Assembly: GCA_023425225.1 (NCBI GenBank)
Contig: JAFADB010000185.1
Location: forward strand, 1-5,044
From: Pseudomonadota bacterium
GTDB taxonomy: Bacteria; Pseudomonadota; Gammaproteobacteria; Xanthomonadales; Xanthomonadaceae
Direction of reading: 5' to 3'
Length of the DNA: 5,044 nt
Shown here: positions 1 to 4,550 of the stretch, in pieces
Layout: the number at the start of each line of letters is the position of its first letter
How positions within the stretch are numbered: position 1 is the stretch's first letter
The notes under the pieces: model-generated
What the model saw: only the letters and a program-made list of their open reading frames with translations
The model's database searches: none
What the model was told of the DNA's origin: nothing
Translations under genes and position numbers: made by a program

Positions 1-683
1 CGGGTCTTCTGCCATTCGTTGGCCTGCTTGCTGCCCCGCTGCAGCAGCGGCCCCAGCGCCAGCACGCCCTTGCCGATGCGCTCCATCAGCGCCAGCCACG
101 ACAGCCCGGTGGCCAGGGTGATCGAGGCCAGCAGCAGCACCAGCACGAACAGGTTGGCGCCCAGCGCGCCGAAGCCGCTGCCCAGGGAGTTGCCCACCAG
201 CCGGCCGAGGATGCCGCCGGCCTGGGCGACGTCGCCGCTGAACAGGCGCAGGTGCAGGAAGCCGGTGCCGGCGATCAGGAAACCGACGATGCCGACCAGC
301 CGCAGCGCCGGGCCCAGGTCGGCCTCGTCCTGCCCGTCCCGGTCCATGCCGAACAGGGCGATCCAGGCCACCGCGCCCAGCACCAGCGGCAGCAGGAAGG
401 CCATGTAGCCGAACAGCTGCAGCAGCACGTCGGCGATCCAGGCGCCGAACTTGCCGCCCATGTTGTGCACCGGCGCGACCACGCTGCCGGTCTGCGACCA
501 GCCCGGGTCGGCCGCCGAGTACGTGAACAGGCTGGCCAGCAGGTACAGCAGCAACGGCGCGATCGCGATCAGCGCCAGGTCGCGCCAAAGCCGCTGCCGT
601 CGGGGATTGGCCGGTGGGGTCTTGCGCGCGGTCGTCTTGCCGTCGCCCTGCGCCTTGCTGCGCTCCGGAAGCTGTTTCGCCAC
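1..683 (-). CDS. ftsK: DNA translocase FtsK, N-terminal membrane domain (partial, runs off left edge)
   Basis: FtsK anchors at the division septum and pumps DNA toward dif during chromosome segregation. Only the first 227 codons are present, so the linker and the C-terminal motor and gamma domains lie outside the window. After a basic, polar N-terminus (about residues 1-35) there are four hydrophobic segments, at about 36-55, 90-111, 126-145 and 174-198, matching the four-helix FtsK_4TM domain. The stretches ADPGWSQT (58-65), PVHNMGG (71-77) and GAWIADVLLQLFGYMAFLLP (80-99) closely resemble the E. coli FtsK periplasmic loop and second helix as I remember them. The start is GTG at 683: an in-frame TAA lies two codons upstream (687-689) and the next ATG is about 75 codons in, after the first helix. 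A weak ribosome site, TAAGG (695-699, minus), lies 11 nt upstream, rather far. The gene is transcribed divergently from trxB. Confidence 0.93.
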   Translation of the reverse strand, partial: MAKQLPERSKAQGDGKTTARKTPPANPRRQRLWRDLALIAIAPLLLYLLASLFTYSAADPGWSQTGSVVAPVHNMGGKFGAWIADVLLQLFGYMAFLLPLVLGAVAWIALFGMDRDGQDEADLGPALRLVGIVGFLIAGTGFLHLRLFSGDVAQAGGILGRLVGNSLGSGFGALGANLFVLVLLLASITLATGLSWLALMERIGKGVLALGPLLQRGSKQANEWQKT

Positions 684-696
684 CTTTTACCGAACC

Positions 697-725
697 TTAG
701 AAATACTTCGTTAGTGATTGATAAT
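697..725 (+). promoter_or_regulatory. Possible trxB-directed promoter overlapping the ftsK promoter
   Basis: On the plus strand, TTAGAA (697-702, 3 of 6 to TTGACA) lies 17 bp before GATAAT (720-725, 5 of 6 to TATAAT). If used, it would give trxB a leader of more than 230 nt containing the 917-938 hairpin. The -35 is poor and the AT-rich composition makes -10-like hexamers likely by chance. I found no better trxB promoter in the rest of 684-968. That stretch also has short repeats (CCGCGG at 790-795 and 832-837; CGATGC at 801-806 and 827-832) with no evident role. Confidence 0.22.
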
Positions 726-749
726 AAACGAAATGGAACGCCATTTCAG
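721..749 (-). promoter_or_regulatory. Predicted sigma-70-type promoter of ftsK
   Basis: On the minus strand a -35-like CTGAAA (744-749, 4 of 6 to TTGACA) is separated by exactly 17 bp from a -10-like TATTAT (721-726, 5 of 6 to TATAAT). Transcription would begin near 714 and give a leader of about 30 nt before the GTG start. The element sits in the only markedly AT-rich patch of the left half of the window (about 684-750), which supports it. It is predicted from sequence only. Confidence 0.6.
730..747. promoter_or_regulatory. Perfect dyad (operator-like) inside the ftsK promoter
   Basis: GAAATGG (730-736) and CCATTTC (741-747) form a perfect 7-bp inverted repeat around AACG. It fills most of the spacer between the predicted ftsK -10 and -35 and overlaps the -35 hexamer, the usual place for a repressor operator. 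It does not match a regulator site I can name with confidence. It would be upstream of the -10 for ftsK and downstream of any trxB promoter in the AT-rich patch. Calling it an operator is inference. Confidence 0.4.
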
Positions 750-916
750 CTGGGGCCACCGATTCCTGGCCGGCTCGTGACGCTGCGCGCCGCGGACAGT
801 CGATGCAGACAAGGCCGGCCAACGCCCGATGCCGCGGAGGACGCCGGCGGGTCACGTCGTTCCCTGTATGCGCCTTGATTCACCTTGCCCGGAACGCCAC
901 TCTATGACCTCGTCGA

Positions 917-938
917 TCGCGGCGGCAAACCGCCGCGA
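917..938 (+). promoter_or_regulatory. Stem-loop in the trxB leader
   Basis: TCGCGGCGG (917-925) pairs perfectly with CCGCCGCGA (930-938) around a CAAA loop. With A916 bulged, G915-C939 and C914-G940 could extend the stem. It ends 30 nt before the trxB ATG and has no T-run after it, so it does not look like a standard intrinsic terminator. It could stabilise or attenuate the trxB message, or be only a GC-rich chance palindrome. No known riboswitch or leader-peptide pattern is visible. Confidence 0.45.
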
Positions 939-968
939 CGGTGCATCTCCATCCCTTCGCGAGTGTAC

Positions 969-1937
969 ATGAGCCTTTCCACCATCAGCCCCACCAAGCA
1001 TTCCCGCCTGTTGATCCTGGGTTCCGGTCCCGCCGGCTGGACCGCCGCCGTCTACGCCGCCCGCGCCAACCTCAAGCCGCTGCTGATCACCGGCCTGGAA
1101 CAGGGCGGCCAGCTGATGACCACCACCGACGTGGACAACTGGCCCGGCGATGCCCAGGGCGTGATGGGCCCGGACCTGATGGCGCGCATGCAGGCCCATG
1201 CCGAGCGCTTCGAGACCGAGGTGGTGTTCGACCACATCCACACCGCCGACCTGTCGCAGCGGCCGTTCCGGCTGGAGGGCGATGGCGGCGTGTACACCTG
1301 CGATGCGCTGATCATCGCCACCGGCGCCACCGCCAAGTACCTCGGCATCGAGTCGGAGGAGAAGTTCAAGGGCCGCGGCGTGTCGGCCTGCGCCACCTGC
1401 GACGGCTTCTTCTACAAGGACCAGGACGTGGTGGTGGTCGGCGGCGGCAACACCGCGGTGGAGGAAGCGCTGTACCTGTCCAACATCGCCCGCAAGGTCT
1501 ACCTGGTGCACCGCCGCGACACCCTGCGCGCGGAGAAGATCATGCAGGACAAGCTGCATGCGCGCGTGGCTGAGGGCAAGATCGAGCCGGTGTGGTTCCA
1601 CACCATCGAGGAGGTGCTGGGCGACGACGCCGGCGTCACCGGCGTGCGCGTGCGCTCGGTCGAGGACGGCAGCACCCGCGACATCGCCGCCCACGGTTTC
1701 TTCGTCGCCATCGGCCATCATCCCAACACCAGCCTGTTCGAGGGCCAGCTGGCGATGAACAACGGCTACCTGGACATCCGTTCGGGCCTGGGCGGCAACG
1801 CCACCCAGACCTCGGTGGAAGGCGTGTTCGCCGCCGGCGACGTGGCCGACCAGCACTACCGCCAGGCGATCACCTCGGCCGGCTTCGGCTGCATGGCGGC
1901 CCTGGACGCCGAGCGTTACCTGGACGCCAACGCCTGA
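969..1937 (+). CDS. trxB: Thioredoxin reductase (NADPH)
   Basis: This cytoplasmic flavoenzyme reduces oxidised thioredoxin with NADPH through FAD and a redox-active disulfide. The 322-residue product is the usual length for bacterial low-molecular-weight TrxB (about 320). In order it shows the FAD-binding GSGPAG loop (18-23), the GGQLMTTTDVDNWPG segment (46-60), the redox motif CATCD (141-145), the NADPH-binding GGGNTA (158-163), HRRDTLRAEK (181-190) with arginines typical for the NADPH 2'-phosphate, and the C-terminal FAD motif GVFAAGDV (285-292) followed by RQAITSAGFGCMAA (298-311). All catalytic residues are intact. I chose ATG 969 because the FAD-binding strand then starts about 12 residues in, as in relatives. 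A TTG at 885 would add 28 unrelated residues encoded across the leader hairpin. The ribosome site is weak: only GAG (961-963), 5 nt from the ATG. Confidence 0.97.
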   Translation: MSLSTISPTKHSRLLILGSGPAGWTAAVYAARANLKPLLITGLEQGGQLMTTTDVDNWPGDAQGVMGPDLMARMQAHAERFETEVVFDHIHTADLSQRPFRLEGDGGVYTCDALIIATGATAKYLGIESEEKFKGRGVSACATCDGFFYKDQDVVVVGGGNTAVEEALYLSNIARKVYLVHRRDTLRAEKIMQDKLHARVAEGKIEPVWFHTIEEVLGDDAGVTGVRVRSVEDGSTRDIAAHGFFVAIGHHPNTSLFEGQLAMNNGYLDIRSGLGGNATQTSVEGVFAAGDVADQHYRQAITSAGFGCMAALDAERYLDANA

Positions 1938-1951
1938 GTCCAGGCAACGCG

Positions 1952-1977
1952 CATTGCGGGCGCTGGCGCCCGCAATG
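1952..1977 (+). terminator. Strong hairpin after trxB (possible terminator without T-run)
   Basis: CATTGCGGGCGC (1952-1963) is perfectly complementary to GCGCCCGCAATG (1966-1977), giving up to 12 bp with a very tight turn, or 11 bp with a 4-nt CTGG loop. It begins 14 nt after the trxB stop. No run of T follows, so intrinsic termination would be inefficient; mRNA 3'-end stabilisation or partial termination are equally possible. It also contains two alternative in-frame starts of the next gene (TTG 1954 and ATG 1975), which argues that these are not the real start. Confidence 0.5.
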
Positions 1978-1989
1978 GCGGTGATCGAC

Positions 1990-1995
1990 TACCCT
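1990..1995 (+). promoter_or_regulatory. TANNNT -10-like element next to the FemAB-like gene start
   Basis: TACCCT ends exactly 6 nt before ATG 2002, the spacing expected if transcription begins at the A of the start codon. TANNNT -10 motifs and leaderless mRNAs are known in Xanthomonas. No -35-like hexamer is visible (the region is the GC-rich hairpin), and there is no Shine-Dalgarno sequence before the ATG. The motif is weak on its own; the same spacing seen at aat makes it more interesting. Confidence 0.3.
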
Positions 1996-2001
1996 GCCCG
2001 C

Positions 2002-3165
2002 ATGCCAGCCGTACGCCTGATCCCTTCGCTTTCCCGCATACCCGCGGCGGACTGGGATGCCCTTCACGACGGCTGCAATCCTTTCGTCAGCCACGCCTTC
2101 CTGTCCGGACTGGAGCAGACCGGCTGCCTGCGCCCGTCCTGGGGCTGGACCCCGCAGCACCTGACGCTCTGGCAGGACGAGGAACTGGTCGCCGCCGCCC
2201 CGGGCTACCTGAAGGACAACTCCCACGGCGAGTTCGTGTTCGACCACGCCTGGGCGCACGCGTACGCCCGCTACGGACAGGAGTACTTCCCCAAGTGGCT
2301 GTGCGCGGTGCCCTACTCGCCGGTGACCGGCCCGCGCCTGCTGGCGCGCGACGACGCTGGCCGCCTGGCGCTGTTGCGGGCCATGCAGGGACTGGTCGAG
2401 AGCGAACAGCTGTCGTCGGCGCACGTGAACTTCCCGCTGCCGGGTGAGGACGCGCTGTTCCCGCGGGACTGGCTGCCGCGCATCGACGTGCAGTACCACT
2501 GGCGCAACCCCGGCCCGTGGCGCACGTTCGACGACTACCTGGCGGCGATGGACCACAAGCATCGCAAGAACATCCGCCAGGAACGCGCCAAGGTCCAGCG
2601 CGCCGGCATCGAACTGCGCACGATCCATGGCGACGAGGCCGGCGAGGCCGAGCTGGAGACCATGCACGGGTTCTACCTGAAGACCTTCGACGACTACGGC
2701 AACTCGCCGGCGCTGACACTGGATTTCATCAAGCACCTGGCGCGCACGATGCCGCGCAGCCTGGTGATGTTCATGGCTTTCGACGGCGGTACCCCGGTGG
2801 CTGCCGCACTGTGCCTGCGCGGCGGCGACACCCTGTACGGCCGCTACTGGGGCGGCGAGAACCTGCCGGGCCTGCACTTCGAGACCTGCTACTACCAGGG
2901 CATCGACTACTGCCTGCGCGAAGGCCTGGCGCGTTTCGAGCCCGGCGCACAGGGCGAGCACAAGATCGCCCGCGGCTTCCTGCCGACGCTGGTGCACAGC
3001 CGCCACTGGATCGCCGACCCGGCCTTCCGCGAGGCGCTGGCGCGCTGGTGCGGCGAGGAGGCCGCCTCGGTGCGGCGCTATGCCACCGACATCGGCCGGC
3101 ATTCGCCGTTCCGGACCGTTGATGCGTGTGTCGAGGCGATACCGGGGAACCGGATATCGTCGTAA
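2002..3165 (+). CDS. FemAB-like / GNAT-fold protein of the PF04339 (DUF482) family
   Basis: The 387-residue product resembles the COG3146/PF04339 family, annotated as 'peptidoglycan biosynthesis/recognition' or GNAT-family N-acetyltransferase and near 380 residues long. Its substrate is not established. Conserved-looking blocks are NPFVSHAFL (26-34), KDNSHGEFVFDHAWA (71-85), VPYSPVTGPRLL (103-114), HVNF (141-144), a basic KHRKNIRQER (186-195), FYLKTFDDYGNSPALT (224-239), GRYWGG (280-285), LHFETCYYQGIDYC (291-304) and FEPGAQGEHKIARGF (312-326). No signal peptide or membrane helix is evident, so it is probably cytosolic. Two GNAT-like halves are inferred from family knowledge. ATG 2002 is preferred because homologous sequence starts soon after it, while upstream in-frame starts (TTG 1954, ATG 1975) lie in a hairpin. 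No Shine-Dalgarno sequence is visible. The start is 64 nt after the trxB stop; a REP-like element begins 9 nt after its own stop. Codon use matches its neighbours. Confidence 0.85.
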   Translation: MPAVRLIPSLSRIPAADWDALHDGCNPFVSHAFLSGLEQTGCLRPSWGWTPQHLTLWQDEELVAAAPGYLKDNSHGEFVFDHAWAHAYARYGQEYFPKWLCAVPYSPVTGPRLLARDDAGRLALLRAMQGLVESEQLSSAHVNFPLPGEDALFPRDWLPRIDVQYHWRNPGPWRTFDDYLAAMDHKHRKNIRQERAKVQRAGIELRTIHGDEAGEAELETMHGFYLKTFDDYGNSPALTLDFIKHLARTMPRSLVMFMAFDGGTPVAAALCLRGGDTLYGRYWGGENLPGLHFETCYYQGIDYCLREGLARFEPGAQGEHKIARGFLPTLVHSRHWIADPAFREALARWCGEEAASVRRYATDIGRHSPFRTVDACVEAIPGNRISS

Positions 3166-3178
3166 TTCCCGGAGTCGT

Positions 3179-3200
3179 CGTCCCCGCGAAAGCGGGGACG
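3179..3200 (+). repeat. Left REP-like palindrome with GAAA loop
   Basis: CGTCCCCGC (3179-3187) pairs with GCGGGGACG (3192-3200) around GAAA, a GNRA-type tetraloop in the plus-strand RNA. The 9-bp stem ends 37 nt or less after the FemAB-like stop codon. No T-run follows, so it is more likely a transcript-stabilising or Rho-related 3' structure than an intrinsic terminator. Confidence 0.75.
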
Positions 3201-3207
3201 CAGCGAC

Positions 3208-3236
3208 TTTCGTCGTGGAACCAATCCACCACGAAA
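3208..3236. repeat. Central hairpin of the REP element
   Basis: TTTCGTCGTGG (3208-3218) and CCACCACGAAA (3226-3236) are complementary except for one C-C mismatch (3214/3230), around a 7-nt AACCAAT loop. It begins where the left REP unit ends. Together with the two flanking palindromes it gives three stem-loops within 125 bp. Confidence 0.6.
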
Positions 3237-3274
3237 TCTACGGGCGGCCCCACCTTTCAAAGCAAAGGCACTGG

Positions 3275-3294
3275 GTCCCCGCTTTCGCGGGGAC
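3275..3294 (-). repeat. Right REP-like palindrome (inverted copy)
   Basis: GTCCCCGC (3275-3282) pairs with GCGGGGAC (3287-3294) around TTTC, which is GAAA when read on the minus strand. It is the reverse-oriented partner of the left palindrome; the outer base pair of the left stem is lost here (G3274 against G3295). Confidence 0.75.
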
Positions 3295-3364
3295 GACGAG
3301 TTCGAATTTCCTGGGCTTGGCTCCCTGCCATCTTCCCGCCGCACGGGCCCTGTCCGGCGCCGAA

Positions 3365-3370
3365 TACAAT
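3365..3370 (+). promoter_or_regulatory. Predicted -10 element for a leaderless aat transcript
   Basis: TACAAT matches TATAAT at 5 of 6 positions and fits TANNNT. It ends 6 nt before ATG 3377, which places the expected transcription start on the start codon itself. There is no Shine-Dalgarno sequence upstream of the ATG and no convincing -35 at 16-18 bp. An AT-rich hexamer in GC-rich surroundings at this exact spacing supports leaderless expression. Confidence 0.5.
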
Positions 3371-3376
3371 GCCGTG

Positions 3377-4138
3377 ATGCCCCGCCACCTGCCCTTCCTG
3401 CTCGCCGATGACCCCGCATCACCCTTCCCGCCGGCCGAGCAGGCGCTGCGCGAGCCGGAAGGGCTGCTGGCGATCGGCGGCGACCTGTCGCCGCAGCGGC
3501 TGCTCGGCGCCTATGCCGGCGGCATCTTCCCGTGGTTTTCCGAGGGCCAGCCGATCCTGTGGTGGTCGCCCGACCCGCGCACGCTGTTCCGCACCGATGC
3601 GATCAGGCTGTCCACGCGGTTCCGCCGCGGCCTGCGCCACAGCGACTGGCGCGTCCGTGCCGACAGCGACTTCGCCGCGGTGATCGACGCCTGCGCCCGC
3701 ATCCCCCGCCGCGGCCAGGACGGCACCTGGATCACCGCGCATATGCGCCAGGCCTATGTCGAGCTGCACCGCCTGGGCCATGCGCATTCGGTGGAGGTGT
3801 TCGCCGGCGACGAGCTGGTCGGCGGCATCTACGGCGTGTCGCTGGGGCGGATGTTCTTCGGCGAAAGCATGTTCAGCGCCCGCAGCGGCGGCTCCAAGGT
3901 GGCGCTGGCGGCGCTGGCGCTGCGGCTGCGGCAGTGGGGCTGGCCGCTGATTGACGCCCAGGTCGAGAACGACCACCTGCTGAGCCTGGGCGCGCAACGC
4001 TGGCCGCGGCCGGCGTTCCTGGCCGAGGTGCGGCGGCTGGCGAAGCTGCCGGCAACGCCCGCCGGCAACTGGCGGCAGGTCTTCGGTACCCTGCCGGCCA
4101 GCGACCTGGCGGTCGCGGCGCCGGTTGACGCCGATTAA
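3377..4138 (+). CDS. aat: Leucyl/phenylalanyl-tRNA--protein transferase
   Basis: Aat transfers Leu or Phe from charged tRNA to the N-terminal Arg or Lys of proteins in the cytosol, making N-degrons recognised by ClpS and degraded by ClpAP. The 253-residue product is slightly longer than the E. coli enzyme (234). Family blocks are all present: FPP (17-19), GLLAIGGDL (29-37), LLGAYAGGIFPW (42-53), WWSPDPR (62-68), TWIT (117-120), MRQAY (123-127), HSVEV (137-141), LVGGIYG (147-153), FFGESMFS (160-167), SK (173-174) and IDAQ (192-195). The fold is the GNAT-like type shared with FemX-type aminoacyl-tRNA transferases (family knowledge). ATG 3377 is chosen because the conserved region starts at once. 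The frame stays open upstream to 3080, but that extension would be read through the REP element. The infA promoter follows within 10 nt of its stop. Confidence 0.96.
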   Translation: MPRHLPFLLADDPASPFPPAEQALREPEGLLAIGGDLSPQRLLGAYAGGIFPWFSEGQPILWWSPDPRTLFRTDAIRLSTRFRRGLRHSDWRVRADSDFAAVIDACARIPRRGQDGTWITAHMRQAYVELHRLGHAHSVEVFAGDELVGGIYGVSLGRMFFGESMFSARSGGSKVALAALALRLRQWGWPLIDAQVENDHLLSLGAQRWPRPAFLAEVRRLAKLPATPAGNWRQVFGTLPASDLAVAAPVDAD

Positions 4139-4146
4139 CACAAACT

Positions 4147-4175
4147 TTGCGTCTGCGGCAGCCACGGCGTAAAAT
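4147..4175 (+). promoter_or_regulatory. Predicted sigma-70-type promoter of infA
   Basis: TTGCGT (4147-4152, beginning TTG as in TTGACA) is followed after exactly 17 bp by TAAAAT (4170-4175, 5 of 6 to TATAAT). Transcription would begin near 4182, giving a leader of about 44 nt before the infA ATG. It lies directly after the aat stop, so infA can be expressed independently of aat, fitting the high demand for IF-1. Confidence 0.65.
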
Positions 4176-4217
4176 TCCCGCTCTTGAGCCCTATCGGGGC
4201 CACCCGCGAAACCGCAC

Positions 4218-4221
4218 AGGA
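4218..4221 (+). promoter_or_regulatory. infA ribosome binding site deciding the start
   Basis: AGGA (4218-4221) stands 4 nt before ATG 4226. A TTG in the same frame at 4184 would add 14 residues, but it lies at the expected transcription start with no ribosome site. This supports ATG 4226. Confidence 0.6.
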
Positions 4222-4225
4222 TTAC

Positions 4226-4444
4226 ATGTCGAAAGACGATTCCATCGAATTCGAAGGCACCGTCAGCGAGACGCTGCCCAACACCACCTTCCGGGTCAAG
4301 CTGGAGAACGGGCACGAGATCATCGCCCACATCTCCGGCCGCATGCGCAAGAACTACATCCGCATCCTGACCGGCGACCGGGTCAAGGTCGAGATGACGC
4401 CGTACGACCTGACCAAGGGCCGCATCACCTACCGCATGAAGTAA
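4226..4444 (+). CDS. infA: Translation initiation factor IF-1
   Basis: IF-1 binds the A site of the 30S subunit and assists IF-2 and IF-3 during initiation. The 72-residue product has the exact usual length and is a single S1-type OB-fold domain. Recognisable blocks are IEFEGTV (7-13), ETLPNTTFRVKLENGH (15-30), HISGRMRKNYIRILTGDRV (35-53) and YDLTKGRI (60-67), nearly the same as E. coli IF-1. It has its own promoter and ribosome site, and two terminator hairpins follow. As in E. coli, it lies between aat and clpA, with clpA convergent; the serW tRNA gene found between infA and clpA in E. coli is absent. Confidence 0.98.
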   Translation: MSKDDSIEFEGTVSETLPNTTFRVKLENGHEIIAHISGRMRKNYIRILTGDRVKVEMTPYDLTKGRITYRMK

Positions 4445-4468
4445 GGCGCCTCCCGGCGTCGCGCATGC

Positions 4469-4492
4469 AAAAGCGGCCCGAAGGCCGCTTTT
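4469..4492. terminator. Bidirectional intrinsic terminator between infA and clpA
   Basis: AAAAGCGGCC (4469-4478) and GGCCGCTTTT (4483-4492) are perfectly complementary around CGAA. It begins 24 nt after the infA stop and ends in TTTT on both strands. Read on the minus strand the loop becomes C(TTCG)G, the very stable UUCG tetraloop. It can therefore serve infA on the plus strand and clpA on the minus strand. Confidence 0.8.
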
Positions 4493-4511
4493 CCGAAAGG
4501 TGACATCGCAG

Positions 4512-4541
4512 ACCAGCGACGCCGTGGCGCCGCTGGTTTTT
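4512..4541 (+). terminator. Second intrinsic terminator downstream of infA
   Basis: ACCAGCG (4512-4518) pairs with CGCTGGT (4531-4537), and CGCC (4520-4523) pairs with GGCG (4526-4529), giving an 11-bp stem with one A-C mismatch (4519/4530). It is followed by TTTTT (4537-4541), so the T-run serves plus-strand transcription. It backs up the first hairpin and would stop infA transcripts from entering clpA in antisense. Confidence 0.75.
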
Positions 4542-4550
4542 GCGTGTCCG

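Larger units (their letters stand above)
3175..3299. repeat. Compound inverted REP-like element (two REPs around a central hairpin)
   Basis: A 36-bp unit at 3175-3210 recurs in reverse complement at 3264-3299. The outer 25 bp are identical (3175-3199 versus 3275-3299), and 8 of the inner 11 match. Each unit folds by itself and the two could pair as a long cruciform or RNA stem. AATTC (3164-3168) and GAATT (3304-3308) weakly extend the symmetry outward. Reading either strand through a unit gives the peptide VPAFAGTT, typical of translated Xanthomonadaceae repeats. The element lies wholly between the FemAB-like gene and aat. Such repeats are usually linked to RAYT transposases acting in trans; none is encoded here. 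It may help end or stabilise the upstream transcript. Confidence 0.85.

Noticed and set aside
695..715. LexA-like box near TTAGAAATACTT upstream of ftsK
   Set aside because: It shares TTAG and TACT with the Xanthomonadales SOS motif but lacks the second half at the required spacing, so the match is too weak to call.
19..878. Plus-strand open frames over the ftsK region
   Set aside because: They run antisense to a recognisable FtsK membrane domain; composition is Ser/Ala/Pro/Arg- or Gln-rich, typical of GC shadow frames.
885..968. Upstream TTG start for trxB adding 28 residues
   Set aside because: The extra residues are unlike TrxB, are encoded across the leader hairpin, and the TTG has no ribosome site.
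852..1856. Long minus-strand open frame (334 codons) opposite trxB
   Set aside because: It is the antisense shadow of trxB: low-complexity His/Ala/Gly/Val-rich, with no recognisable domain, caused by high GC.
1992..1999. KOPS-like octamer GGGCAGGG (minus), and a second GGGAAGGG (minus) at 3422-3429
   Set aside because: They fit GGGNAGGG and both point the same way, but about two such octamers are expected by chance in 5 kb of this GC content.
1870..3102. Long minus-strand open frame (410 codons) opposite the FemAB-like gene
   Set aside because: It is an antisense shadow with repetitive Arg/Ala/Val/Gln composition and overlaps a clearly real gene along its whole length.
3175..3299. CRISPR array
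   Set aside because: There are only two copies, in inverted orientation, each palindromic; there are no regularly spaced direct repeats.
4188..4200. Small hairpin in the infA leader (GCCC / GGGC)
   Set aside because: A 4-bp stem is expected by chance in GC-rich sequence, and no regulatory pattern goes with it.
4445..4550. tRNA gene (serW position in E. coli)
   Set aside because: The 106-bp gap is almost filled by two terminator hairpins; no cloverleaf or T-loop GTTCGA-type motif is present.
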